A stretch of 64,000 bases of DNA from positions 1-64,000 of the forward strand of contig JAHQIW010006211.1 of the NCBI GenBank assembly GCA_019055375.1. Reading direction: 5' to 3'. Position numbers and translations under genes: made by a program. The notes under the pieces were generated by a model. The model was given only the letters and a program-made list of their open reading frames with translations, did not search any database and was not told the DNA's origin. Position 1 is the first letter of the stretch. Every line of letters starts with the position of its first letter. Below, one piece after another: positions 1 through 12,267 of the stretch. The DNA is from Parelaphostrongylus tenuis (taxonomy: Eukaryota; Nematoda; Chromadorea; Rhabditida; Metastrongylidae).

Positions 1-31
1 CTATGATATGTTGGAATAGCTGTGCAAATAT

Positions 32-105
32 TTAGCGTCGAGCCGGATTCGAACTCCGATCTCTACTCTTTCCATGAGCGTATGCTAATCACGTTGCCCA
101 CCCGA
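32..105 (-). repeat. tRNA-like module (tRNA-derived SINE head)
   Basis: On the minus strand the stretch has a B-box-like GTTCGAATCC near its 3' end and a degenerate A box (TGGGCAACGTG) near its 5' end, with tRNA-like spacing. The ends are only loosely complementary. It lies about 45 bp from a second module in the opposite orientation. I read it as the head of a tRNA-derived SINE and not a working tRNA, because similar imperfect modules recur more than ten times in this window. Confidence 0.6.
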
Positions 106-147
106 TCGCATCATACGTCATACAATTACGCATGCTAAGGTTACATG

Positions 148-218
148 CGTCTGTGGTGCAACGGTTAGCATCGCTCCTGGAAAGAGCGAATAGTCGGGTT
201 ATAATCCCGGCTGACAGC
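148..218 (+). repeat. tRNA-like module (tRNA-derived SINE head)
   Basis: The A box is GTGGTGCAACGG and the T-arm is CGGGTTATAATCCCG. The middle can form a GCTC/GAGC anticodon-like stem with a 7-nt loop CTGGAAA, which would give anticodon GGA. The sequence after it (CAATTTTGCACT) recurs after other copies, for example at 28594 and 31767. Acceptor pairing is weak, so a SINE head is more likely than a tRNA gene. Confidence 0.6.
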
Positions 219-249
219 AATTTTGCACTCAGCACGGTCCCACGAATAG

Positions 250-3200
250 AAAAAAAAATAAAAAAAAACTCCTCTTCGGTTACATATTTGTAAAGTCATA
301 GGCAAGATATTGGGGAATTAGGGTCCATCTGCCCGTCAAGTGGCCTGGTCCCAAGTAAACAAAAGTATATTTCCTGACCCCCACCCACTTTCGCATGTTC
401 AACCTATACAACCTTATATCATGGTTGGCCCGGACCACTGATTATGGACAAGTTGGGGTTTTATCTTTTTATTTCTTGGTGAGACTACATACACAAAAAT
501 AGGCTATTATGGAAGGATTGAGAGAGCCATACTGGTAAAGAGAGGAATGTGAAATTAGGAAGGTATAAATCATTTAAATTGTTTTACACCCTATGGTGTG
601 GTCCTCTTCCGGCCGGGTAACACCTGATAATCACATATAGTATGTACTGATAACTACTCAGGGTCACTTCAAGGCTTTTTTCATATCTCGGAAACGCATT
701 ATGAATGCAGTGTATGCTACATTTATATAAAAGAAGACACCAAAACATTTTTGTTGTACGGGTGACAATTAAAAACTTTATTAATCAGTGGTTCCTTCAT
801 GTCTGTGGGTTCCAACTTGCATTCCGTGTTCGTTCAACTGGGGGGTTGCCGTTCTAAAGGCAAGGTGAATAGGCCGCCCTCTCTCCCTAGCGCATCTCCC
901 TCGTTCCTTCGAGCAGGGGGGAAGAACTTCTGATGAACATCGCCTTATAATTATGGGTTTTCCTTTGACCGCACTTATTCTGCGCCAGCCTAATAAGTTA
1001 CAAGGCTTCTTTGGTCATACAGCTCTCGTGTGTCCCAGTCCTGAATCCACTTCGCCATTATGTAATGACGGTTTTGCTATTTTCATGTTAGGGCAAGTTA
1101 CTTTAATGCTTTCGTAACTATTATTATATAAGAAATTGAAACTAGACTTAATGGTTCGTACTTTTGTAACAAATCTCATCAAAGTTCGAGTCCCTTACAC
1201 ATACATAAAATACGTCAGAGTACCCGAAAAAGTGGAACGACAAAACAAGTCTATAAAACTGAAAAGTTAATTGGATACTCCTTATGTCTAGAGCCTCAAC
1301 CCCTTACACAATGCCCATGCAACTCAACACACCCACACAAAAAGCAGCTTTGTCGTTGTCGCAATTGAAACTACAAGACGAACTATTTCTCTGAAAAACG
1401 CTGGAGGCAGGTCCCAGATTTGACAAAGGTAGAAATCTTGCTGAACTCACTTTTAGACAAAACATATGGCATCTAAATGATAGAAAGTCTTGTCCAACTA
1501 AGCAACAAGGTTTTTCTATCCTCGCGGCCCACATCCCCGTTTTACGATGAATTCAAAGATTAAGCTTTGATTTGGGGAACGCTAGTATCTATAATTAGCC
1601 TTCATCACTATGGATTGCTCTCAGTCCCTCCCTTAGCCCAGACTCCCCAATGAGCTCATCCCTCTGCCTTGGGTGGTTCCCTAGATATCCTGGATCCCAT
1701 GAGCCTTGACACCCTCCTGCGGCATTAACATCAAGTACCAACCTCACCATTTTTGGGAGTCACCTTTTTATCTCTAACCTCGATTCATCACCATGGACCT
1801 ACTTGGGGCTTTCTATGGATTTACTCTCCCATACAGAGGGATTGGTTTGAATGTTGACCCCGCAAGAAACGTTATACTACTGCTTTGAGGCCTAATTCCA
1901 AGGGCGGGCTAATTATGAATGATGAAATACACATTTGTGCCCTCTTAGCTAGTGTTGGTTTACAAATCGGCTTATGGCCCCTTTGATAGTGTGCTACACA
2001 AAAAAATTAGTGGTTCTGATAAAAAACCAGCTAAATTTACGCTAATGGCACATCATTATGTTGATGTGTTTTCCGTGATTCTATGTTTGATATAGTGACT
2101 ACACTCCATTGTGTTAGATTATCGTGTGTTTTCGAATGGTGTAAATCAAATGATTCTTAGCCCTACCTACTGGAGGAGCGGGCAGTTTTGAATGTGATTA
2201 TCGCTAACTAAAGACCACCCCCCTTCTAACCATTAAACTCGCAGGAATCGCTGCAGCCTAAAATAGCTTTGGACCGCCAACGCATAAAACAACTTTCGTT
2301 CTCCCCCGATGTTTGCCCCCTTGAAGAGAGGTCAAGGTGACCAAAAACACTTCTGACATGAAGATTCCAATTAGATTGTTTCGATTCTCCTTAAGCTGTT
2401 ATTGGAAGCATTATTGGGACATAGACAATTGCAATGCGTGACTGTAAATCGGCAGCGTAAGAGCCCCCGACTAGTGCGACCTGGACCCTTGTGGTATTAC
2501 CTCCTCTTAGAAGCGTGACTAGATGGGTCCCCATCCTTGTCACATTGTTTCCAGTGTATTTTGATTTTGGCACACTTCGCCATTGATTTACGAGAAGTAC
2601 CACACAATAATTTGTTTTATTTAATGTGCGCAAACTTGTATGGAATATATGGTCACTTTCTGTCTTTGCCTCGAACCGAACGTTTGCGTGTCCTCTTGTG
2701 TAAAAAAGACTGTGTGACCTTTATTTACGTAAAACCTTATCTTTCTATTTTGGCTTGATAGATGTGACAAACACATTTTATTTGTCACCAAATCAATCAT
2801 ACACGCTAATAGCAAAGTCTTTTTCCTCTGAACAGCATCTCAGTCGGAAATGTTCAATGGTGAAATCGCGTTCCTTTTTTCAAAAAAGCTTTCCACAGTG
2901 CACTGTAGTAGCCACAAGAATTGGGTTTACCATTGCGCGTATTCAATGTCGCAAGCGGAAGTAATGTTGACGAAAGCGCGTGCTTTGATACCCATTCCGT
3001 GTCGAAATCCCATTTCAATACTTCGGAGCAAACTACTGTGTGCGTGTCGTGTGGGAATACTTGCATCACTTCATTTTCAGAGCGTTACAAAAATCCCTTT
3101 TCAAAATCAAGATCATTACTGAAATTGTTGAGAATTGTTTATCCAAACGATTTATCACAAAACTCGTAACACATAAGTTCGTGAAAGTTGTCGCTCCACT

Positions 3201-5224
3201 CCTTACCAAGTGTGGATTCAAACAAGGCTAAAGCTACACCTGAGATGATCCTAATATTCGTATCAGTCTTCGTTGTGCAAAAGGGAGTATTGGCATAAGT
3301 TTGAAAATCTTTCGAAGGAGTGAGTGTGCTCGCATATTGCTAATCTTCTCAACCCGCTATTCTTATTTCTGTTACCACGAGTATTGGGAAAGAACGCAGT
3401 TATTTCCACTGAATGATGTTATTCATGTGTAGTAATACCCGCTAATTGTTTTCGCTTGGATTTGTGCTATTTCCCATCTCTAGTCCCCGTCCCTCCCTAT
3501 AAAGGGTTGTGGCACAGTAACTGGTGTAAGCAGCACTCTTGTGCAATGATTATCATTGCCTACTAATCCACGTACACTTTCTTTTACACACTTAGTGAAT
3601 ATCTTGACAGAGCAACTTATTCTTTTCTAACGTTTGAGGCTGTTAGCGTGAAATGGCATAAGCAAAAATGTCAGTTGATATGTAATTACTAGGACTTTAA
3701 GAATTCCATGTACTTGCTTTTTATGCGCAACCACCGGAAAAAAGTGAGCTACGACTTATTCTGACGTATTAAGTAACGTATTTCTATAGCCCATTTTTAC
3801 TGTAAAAATTGTTTTTCAGAGAGCATTAATCCTCTCTCTTTTGGGAGTAATAGTTAAATATTTCTCTATTTACGAAAATTCTTTCCACCTCGAGTATTGG
3901 CAGAATGATTCTGTGTACACTGCTATTTAAATCGGCGGAAGTATTACTTATGATACCTTATCTTGTAGCTCTCCACCATGTCAGGAAAATCATTTTACCA
4001 TTGGCCTCATCATTTGTACTAGGTTTTTAACAATTTTTTCCTTCCTCATAAAAATATCGTTGCAAGACAGTTTTTAAAGCTGGTTTTTTTTGATATTGCC
4101 CCAGGCCCCGCCGCAGTATAAACTCCATTATTGACTCTAAGTAGAACTACACCAATTTAAAAAGTAGCATTTTTTGTAAGGAAGTTTTTCTGCTCTCGTT
4201 CTCAACTTTACTATATAAAATATAAACAAAAGATCGAACTGTTTTTTGAAACCCCCAGTGCAAAAAACATTCAATATAATTCCCAAAAAAGAATGATTTA
4301 TATGCTCAAAAACTATGTGTTACGTCCTCAGGGTCTCTACACCGGTGTTTTCGGGAGGTACGCTCCATCTCTCTTTCAGCTGACTGACCCCGCCAATCGC
4401 CCCCACATTCAGAATCTTTTAGGTCCCCCCCACGTGTTACTCTTCTGCATTTGGAACCGCAAGTGAGGAGAGGCTATGTGGTTGGATTGGGGTTGGGTGG
4501 TCGGGAACATGGGACAATGACACTAGGGTCCCTCTTCAGCCACCTGCTGTCCTTAAAAATATTGTTAGTACGACCTTTCTATGTCGATGGATTTTTTTTT
4601 TGTGACCTCTGTGTGTAAAGCATCAAATAAATCAAAAGATCGACTGTGCTTTGAATGACTCCCTTTTGTCACATCAAAAAAAACATTCTAAGGGTATGAT
4701 TCTCTAAAAAATTGATATGATTTTGCCACATAACGAACCTCCCTCCTATGCCTTCAATGCCGGGCTGATGGTGGGCTGTCGGGGGTCTACTGTATTCTGA
4801 GGATAGGAACTGATACTCACTAAATGGGTGTCCGGTGAAAACAAAGGACCGTGGCCCATATTCGTGGTATTGACTCCTTCAGGACTGTAACAACCTCGTT
4901 TTTGAGCTTAAAATCATTGTCTCTCTTTTGGAACTTCATATATAAATTAGTAGTAAATTATATATAAAATAATATCAATAATCCTAAATGATCTGCATAC
5001 ATGTAACCTGACTGCACATTGTACTATTATAACTATTGTACATGAAAAGATAAATCCCAATATACATGTGTTATTATATACGATTATATGTACATATATT
5101 TCATTATTCTGTATATATTATCAGTAGAATAAATAATAAACTGTTCGTATATATGTATGTTTACGGTATAGTTAGGTATATTGAGTAGAATGTATATATG
5201 TGCATAGACAGTCTCCAACCATGT
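250..5224. other. No supportable gene; sequence quality doubtful
   Basis: I found no exon chain, RNA gene or recognisable transposon that I can defend in these 5 kb. Open frames are short and occur on both strands around 2.4-3.2 kb. The stretch begins at A-rich runs (250-268) and continues into an RTE copy that is full of small insertions (5225-9110), so this stretch may also be low-accuracy sequence. Blocks around 4200-4310 and 4575-4710 resemble each other (shared words near AAAAGATCGA and AAAAAACATTC), suggesting a noisy tandem repeat with a period near 375-400 bp. Confidence 0.5.
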
Positions 5225-8200
5225 TATCATGCTTGTATCGCTCCCCGTTGATCGTGTCCGAGTGACACAATCGAGCGGATGTACCTGTTATGAGCAACAC
5301 TATTCTTTCCATTTTTCCTCCCTATGTCTGGGGGCGCGTGCCAATATAAGTAGCCCATGGGTCCTCGCTATAGCTATTCTAACTGGGCCAAAAAAGGCGG
5401 AATTCGGCTGACATCATATCTTTCTTTCCCTCCATGCATTATTCGTGAAGAAAATCGTGTGGTCCCTCACCAACCGGGTCAGATGGTCTTTCCTTTAGAG
5501 CAGTCTTTCTCCAAGAACGTCCCCGAGGTCATCCGAGTCGGGTTAAACAGTATCATCGTCCATCGGTTGTCATGTTGACAACGCGCATCACGTGTCCCGC
5601 CTCCTTACCTTATTCTAGCTCGATTCACTTACACTGCGTGTAGAACGGCGTCTCTGATTTTTAGATCCCGTTGACAAGTATAGTAACTAAGTTCTGGTTT
5701 GTGAATCACCTTCTGGTCTCAATTTGCGACAATACGAGATTTACTCCTAAGCCAATCGATACCTATCAGACTACGCGCGATTCGAAAATCGGCAAGTGAT
5801 TCCTCTTCATCCTGCTTACGTAGACGTTTATCCACAGGATTTTCTTTCCTTCGCTAGCATACAGTTAACTGGGCCAGGGATTATACTGTCTGTAGAGCCT
5901 TCGATTAAGATCTAGCACAGGAGAGTCGGATGTTTCTTTGTCCTCATTCCACATCAATCTTACTTCGATGACTCTCTTTACTAACGTTTCCCCAGCAAGC
6001 CGCTCGTTTCCAGAAATGTTTTCTCCCGCATCCAGAAAAAATTAATCTCTGAGTGCTTTATGCTTGGTGCGTTCATCATGTTGATTCATTCTCACAGGTC
6101 ACTATGATAGATTTGTAAACTGGATGCATTTTCCGGTAATTGTCGTTCTCGTCATTGAGCTCCGCTGATATGTGGGTGCATTTTAGAAACTTCACTATGC
6201 TCCGGTGTATGTCCTCATGAACACCCCCTTGTTCTTCTGTGATTAGAGTTCAGTTTTAATATAGAAGGACGTCTCCCGATCTTTGGAAAATTGGGGGAAA
6301 TCCACAAGCTGTTGTCGAAATCAGTGGGAGAAAAAAAATTCCATACAACATCCTAACGTTTCTCTGCTTAGGCCTGATGTTTGGCGTTATAAGAACGAAT
6401 CGTCAGCCAAATCGAAGATGGTTTAATTTTGTTTTCGGACCGTCGAATTTTCACTCCCATTTCGTCCCCATTTCTGAATGTTCGCATCGACGTTTTGCAG
6501 CCTCAGGGTGGCAGTGAATAGTTTGGCGATATTGTATCGCCTTGTCGAACCACCCTCCTCTTACGTCAATGGTGATGATAATTGTTGTAGAATGGAGATA
6601 TTTCGATTGTGGGTCGTTGAAATCTTGTATAAAGGGCGTTCGATCGAGGGATCATTTATGTTAGCCAAGACAGTAGAGGACTACCCCCTGGTTATCAGAG
6701 CCCTCCTTAGCTACACTCGCTTCTGTGTTTAACCCTGACTCCCTCCCGACTTTCTACAGAAAGGCTTTTCTTTCAGATCGGATGACAGTGAGATAGAGTG
6801 TGTGTTTGTACATGGTCAGAGGCATATACAAAATCAAATAGTTGGGGTATGAAAAAAGCGAAACTAACTCACCATGAGTATCATATGTGATCGTAGTGGG
6901 TGTGTTGGGTCCATTAAGGATATCTTGAAAATCCTTTTCTGAATTCCTCCTGTCGTGTGTTCAGCAGTAATAAGGCATTAAGTCACTTTACAGCCTCCAG
7001 AGTGTGTGGTTACTGTATTCATGCCTTTTGTGTATTCAGATAGATGACTCTATGTTAAATGATAGTTTTATTTGATGACAAAAACGTGCAGCAAGAGCAG
7101 ATTGGGCAGATAAATTGCCGCCCTATAAACGTAGCGAAGGTCTCTGCGAACGCTTTTTAAAATCAACCATACCGGTCATTGCTGTGGTGTTTTCCATTGA
7201 TAGGGACCTTGGTCAATTCTGGCAGGTATCCGCTGTGAAAGAGGCCGAGCCAGGTGTTGATACTAAGCAACTGGTCGGCATGGTTCCTTCAGGGTGTTCT
7301 GCGTTGTTTTTCTTAATCCTGTCTATGGGACCGGTGGTGTTTGTTCTGCAAGTGTTTTTTTATTTTCTCAATATAGACTCGGATCGATGTAGCATGATCG
7401 GATTATCGTGCGATAAGGGACACAGGTGACCTGGTTGGAGACGACATTATTTCGTGTTCCTCCTTTTTATCACAGTTTAATTGACGGTAAGGTTAAAATC
7501 ATGCTAGGTCGATAAGAGGACTCCGTCTTAGTTACTGGCTGGAATGATTTTTCTTTCCCTTCGTACCAATAAGCCCTGCTTCTGGAGGTGAAGCTGTAAG
7601 TGTCCAATCCTTTGTTAATCTAACGGTCAGGGTATCGAGTTGTGCAATAATCTGTGGTCCTTAATACTGTTGGCGAAAGCCATTCTGGGTTTTCTGGCGT
7701 GGGCTATTGCGGTGTGAAATAGCTCTTTTTCCCGCTGTTTCCTCGCGCAAGTGCTTCTTGCCATATACTGCTGCTCTTCCTCTCTTAAAGGTCTCTTCTT
7801 ATTTTTCGGCTTCTTTCTTGCATTCGTGCGTATTTCGCTACATAAAGTTCGGACGTGATAGACATAATGTTTTTTGTTCGTGAGGATTTTATCACATATT
7901 TATTGACGTCAGCCTCGCTAAAGTAGGCACCCTTTTCCATAAGTGAGACAAGGCCTATATTGCCTTCCCTCTACCGTGTTTTTTCTTGTGTGCGGCGATG
8001 TGCCCCTTCTCTACATTCAGTGGTGTGAGTTGATATCTCAATGGACACTCACCAACATACAATGCCAATAAATGGTAGTACAGCTGATGGAGTTTTGCTT
8101 GTGTGCTTTATAGAAGTAGGGTACGCATCATTACCACAAGCGTCCATCCCCCTCGTGTGACTGATGGACATACACCAATTTCACTTAATAGAAGCACAAG

Positions 8201-8906
8201 CCCGCAGTGCCACTAGACTTTTGAAATCCGGTAGTTTCGTGCGCAGCAGCCATGAGTCGCATTAATCGTGTCGCCTAACGCTGGCCAAACATGAACAAGT
8301 GCTGCAAACTCTATTCCAACGAGTTTACTACTGCTGTATTCGTTTTTGCGTCCCTGTGTGATTCGTTGTCGACACATGTGTGGGGATACTTAGTCCAACC
8401 CGCCGCCCGAACTTTTATGATTTAAATCATCCGCAGTATCTATATGGAATCTCCCATGGTGCTCTGCCGTGTGGACTTCCTCCGTCGTTGTTTGATTTAG
8501 CTGGCTTCTCTCCTATCCCTCTCCCCTCTCCTCGAAAATCGGCACACGGTTGCGCCGAAGGAGGCGATGGTCTGATCCAAGTGTGCTCATGTTAACTCTC
8601 GGACAGGCATCCTGAACCAATGGGTGACCCCTACCCCAATATCGATGTCGGTTGTTTCGTTGTCGGGTCAGGCAAAACTATCTTCGATTTACTAGTGTCT
8701 TGTGTGTGTCTTGTCGTTTTGGTACTCCCCATTGGGAGTTCCCGGGGACGGAATGTCGCTCTATGCGCTGACTGTTCACCAGCCATTAGGAGACCTCGGT
8801 GCGTTTTGGAAATTGCGAAGTTATACACCCATGGATGGATTGCTTGGGGATTCGTCCATGACAACCTCATGGATAGTAAGCCTCTTACCCCTGGTTCCTC
8901 TCTCAG

Positions 8907-8924
8907 AAAAAAAAAAAAAAAAAA
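8907..8924 (+). repeat. Run of 18 A
   Basis: An 18-base A run lies inside the RTE coding region, where the protein would need a stretch of phenylalanines on the minus strand. It has no counterpart in copy B and marks suspect sequence. Confidence 0.9.
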
Positions 8925-9088
8925 GGTCCACCCGGTTTCTCCATAAAGAGAGGCGTTCCATTCTAGTCCGTGAAGGTCTCCGTCGATTGTGAGCTTGTCT
9001 TGCGAGGCACGTTCTTCTAGGTCGCGAATTTTTGCGTTGAAAATCCTCCGGACAATGGACCTGTGGGGGTGGTACGGGGGGATCAGGA

Positions 9089-9106
9089 GGGGGGGGGGGG
9101 GGGGGG
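9089..9106 (+). repeat. Run of 18 G at the boundary between clean and noisy sequence
   Basis: An 18-base G run falls inside the RTE endonuclease frame, just after the LEKFFR-like motif read on the minus strand. Sequence to its right matches copy B cleanly. Sequence to its left carries many small insertions. A homopolymer is a typical place for a short-read contig to end. Confidence 0.85.
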
Positions 9107-10030
9107 AATGGTAGGTGGAGGTGGCTTCGGGTCTGAAGAATTTTTCAAGGTCCATATTGAACGCTTCGACTTCGTCTTCGTCATAGCTTGATGTTGGTGC
9201 GATAAGCAACGAAGATGGTCAAAGCCGGCATAGAACCACATCGTTTCAACCGTAATCGTCCGATGCGGGTTGTTAGTTGTTCGAACGAATCAATGTTCAC
9301 GGTCAAATTCGATTTGACGAGGACGCGAACGCCACCGACACCTCTGCGATCGCATGTTCCAAGGAACAGTTCTTCTCCGGTGTCATAGACAGCGTGAAAA
9401 GGATGGCGCCTTCTCGTTCTCAGCCAGGCCAATGACGTCGTACCTTATTCTTCTTGCTTGAATCAACAGATCTTCTACAGCGGATTGTTGAGCAAGGGTT
9501 CTTGCATTGTAGGTACAGATCGTCATTTTAGTCCGTTTCGATCTTGGCAGCCTAGTTCGGCCCTGAGATTTTAGCAGCCTCTCCGTACTCGTCCTACCTG
9601 GCGCTGCCGTACCAGGGGCTCTTTCGGGGTCAGGGAATGAGGCCCATATTTGTTACTGTTTTTGGCATTTTTGATACCCAACGTGTAGCTTGCCAGGCTC
9701 TAAACGTGGGGCTGGGTACTCACGGAGTAGCTTGCCAGTCTCTCTCGGAGGAGCGGGAGGAGCTTATTTGTTGGAGGCGACTCCTAACCGCCTCCCATGT
9801 ACTTCCCAGCCGCTTGATTGCAGGCTTTTGGTCGACTTGACTCGTAGAAATAGAGTTTTGTCAACTCGGCACTGCAGAAGCAGGGAGCTCGTCCCCTGAA
9901 TCCACCTGCGTCTCTGGGAAGCACACGGTCGCTTTTGGTTCGCGTTTTATCCCCCTATCCACCACCTGGGGACGCGCCACGTGCCCTCGCGACTAACCGG
10001 GCGGGATCCCTCAAAGAGGGAGGTCCGTGG

Positions 10031-10700
10031 GTGCATATATAATGTATATATATATAAGAATCTTAATTTAAGCTTCCTAGGTTGAACCTGTTGACGGACA
10101 ATTTTGATATACCACTACAGTAAGTACATGGTTGAGAGGAAGTCAAAGTGCCCTGGTGGTGTATTGGGTAACACGTAAGTTTGTGGAAAGGGAGTCGCAA
10201 GTTTCGAAGCTCCATTGGGATTTTGAGGCTTGATCACATGTCGGCATTCTTATGACTAGATTGGATATCAGAATAAATTGTTGCCTACTTGCAGCAATGG
10301 CATTTAACCCTGAGAAAAGGTTTGTCGTTTAATCTTGCGTTTAAGCAATCTTAAGGGTGAAAACATCTGGCAGACAGCGGAACTTCGCTTCCTAAGAAGA
10401 ACAGGTTTTGCCTGACAATCCATGTATATCCCTGCCAAAATGGATACTTCAAAATCTTAACGATAAAGAATCATCGCTAGGCACCAAAAGTTGATCATCC
10501 TTATGAAACTGGTTTCGAACAAAAATTTCCTAGATAATTTCCAAAATCAATGACTTTGTAATAGACTCCTACTATATTTTCCACCTTAATCATTTTTCAT
10601 CCCGACTAATATACTGGGACGTTATAGGGCATTTTGCTACCGAATGTTGTGTTATCAGATCAGAATAAATCAATGAATAAATCGCTAACGCTTTTGCTTG
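10031..10700. other. Intergenic stretch with AT repeat and one tRNA-like module
   Basis: It opens with a short AT-rich tract (about 10035-10060). A weak tRNA-like module on the plus strand lies at about 10147-10222, with A box TGGTGTATTGGG and a B-box-like AGTTTCGAAGCTC. Nothing else is recognisable. Confidence 0.5.
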
Positions 10701-10704
10701 ATTT

Positions 10705-12267
10705 TCAATTATCTTGGGTGGAAGTCGTGTTGTAGCCTAAGCTGTCCTGATCTGCTGATCCAATGCAAATGTTAGGAGCGGGTAGCATAGCGGTAGATAT
10801 ACCTCTCAATGATATTCCTGCGCTGGACCAGCAGAGTTTTGCATTCTTTCGGGTAGCGAAATAAATCTCAAATTTATAGGGACCTTCCTGTGAACTATGA
10901 GCGATGATGGACAACTGATTTGTAAGCCCAGAACGTCAGTATCGCAGCCTCTAGGTTCAAGAATTCACTCCAGAATGTCAGATAGAATAAAATCAATCAG
11001 CATTCTACAACATTTCTATAAAGTCCAAAAATTCCTCAGCAGCGTTTCACAAGACCGACTTTCTATTGACTTCGGCATCAACATCAATATATGTAAGTCG
11101 AAAAATTTATTTTATTTCACTGCCTATTGTGGTGGTATGATGTTTGATGTGAATCTTCCGGGAAGAGTGAGATCTGTGTTCAAATTCCAGCTGGCGCAAA
11201 TGTTTTTACACACCGCTCTACATTATTGGATTCGCTGACAATCGTCGTAATGGTATTAGTGGTGATACCACTGCAGTTTGCTAGCTTAGGCGAGCACAAC
11301 TGGAAAGTTCACTACTTCTATGCTATTATTTGACATCGCAGACTGCCGGAAAAGTGAATAGACTGTAAGTAATGCTTTAAACCACTATTTGACTAGCACT
11401 TCTTTTTGCGTTTTTCATGAAGCAAATCCTGCTTGCCAGTTAATCAAAAATCGTTGTGTATCTTGAGCAACATCACAATGAGGTTATTAGGTCGCCTTCT
11501 TCCAGTTGAATTCCTTATGAGTGCTGAGTGAAGTCACCACATGCGCGCTCTAAACGATGCTTCCTTTACTTGATTCACTTCGATCGGACAGTTGCCGATC
11601 GCAGTCGTATCAATCTGAGACTTTTCAGAGAGGAGCACCGCAAATAATTTTTCCTCACTCAGCGTGGTGTTTTTGTCTAAAAGAAAACAAACTATTATCA
11701 AAGAATGATCCTACGCATAGGGTTCAACTCCAAACGAAGTCGTAGATCAACGTTGCATTGTGACTGAAGATGGCAATGAAGTCGAGACTTAAGTCATAAA
11801 AAGTTTCATAAACACCTCTTATAAAGTTGTCAATAAATCAGAATTATAACTATTCACAGCGCGGGTTAAAGGAAAGTCGATAATTGAGTTATGGCTTACA
11901 ATATTCCTGCATGATTTGTTTGCGCAAAAAAATACTTCGCTTTCTTTGAAGCCGGGTGATCCACGCCGATGCTTCACAGTCGGTCTTTCTCTTTGTGATC
12001 TTCGTTGTCGTTCAAATCGAACCTTCTTCGGACACTCATTATGTGGGGTTTGACTAATTTCTGTAACGGCTGCATAGATCCCTATCCATTTTCTGGCTTT
12101 GTCTTACAGTTCCATTCAGTAGTCGAAGGATGCATAATGTAGTAAAGACATGATTCTAGTCATGAGTGTGATGTTTACAAAAGCAAGTATAGTTTGGATT
12201 GATGAAGTCCGCATTCTGACGTTGGACGCAGTTTTCCGTTTGAGCAAAACCAAGTAAACGAAAAATA
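10705..12267 (-). CDS. Unrecognised multi-exon gene, probably a secreted cysteine-containing protein (5' end missing)
   Basis: Five minus-strand exons join with matching phases: 12179-12267, 11936-12069, 11715-11763, 11570-11676 and 10705-10887 (stop). All acceptors read (T)AG or CAG after pyrimidine tracts. Donors are GTAAAC, GTATTT, GTAGGA and GTAAAG. The first exon gives a hydrophobic stretch (IFRLLGFA) before QTENC, like the end of a signal peptide. The second exon is very basic (about residues 45-65, QRRSQRERP, KHRRG). Seven cysteines are spread through the chain: TENC, YTC, NEC, SQCN, GNCP, KLCW and NIC. I do not recognise the family. The start codon must lie in an upstream exon I could not place. 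An ATG at 12426-12428 with a weak GTTTTA donor would fit in phase. A possible extra exon near 11320-11362 was left out. The gene lies head-to-head with the ground-like gene, under 1 kb away. Confidence 0.6.
11125..11210 (+). repeat. Decayed tRNA-like module
   Basis: The plus strand shows TTGTGGTGGTATGATG (A-box-like), CTTCCGGGAAGAG (anticodon-arm-like) and GTTCAAATTCCAGCTGGCGC (T-arm-like), in the order seen in the copies at 148 and 28594. It sits in the last intron of the secreted-protein gene, in the opposite orientation to that gene. Confidence 0.5.

Larger units (their letters stand above)
5225..10030 (-). mobile_element. RTE-type non-LTR retrotransposon, copy A, corrupted by small insertions
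   Basis: On the minus strand the element starts at 10030 with CCACGGACC, the same first bases as copy B at 15967. From 10030 to about 9110 it is close to copy B: a 5' leader, then the apurinic endonuclease region (DFNAKI-like FNAKI near 9040; LFLGTC and GVGGV near 9350). Below 9106 the match continues only with many 1-10 nt insertions. The reverse transcriptase part, 1461 bp in the clean copy at 22381-23841, occupies about 2040 bp here (5225-7265). No long frame survives. Family identity is firm. Whether the damage is biological decay or sequencing error is discussed in the findings. The element spans 4.8 kb against about 3.2 kb for copy B. Confidence 0.85.

Noticed and set aside
1304..3231. 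Several 60-90-codon open frames on both strands
   Set aside because: No motifs, no splice support, overlapping each other, and inside sequence of doubtful accuracy.
5229..8946. Plus-strand frames of 60-108 codons
   Set aside because: They are antisense to the insertion-laden RTE copy; the real information is on the minus strand.
8631..9209. 192-codon minus-strand frame
   Set aside because: It mixes RTE endonuclease residues with translated homopolymers (F and P runs); a damaged RTE piece, not a new protein.
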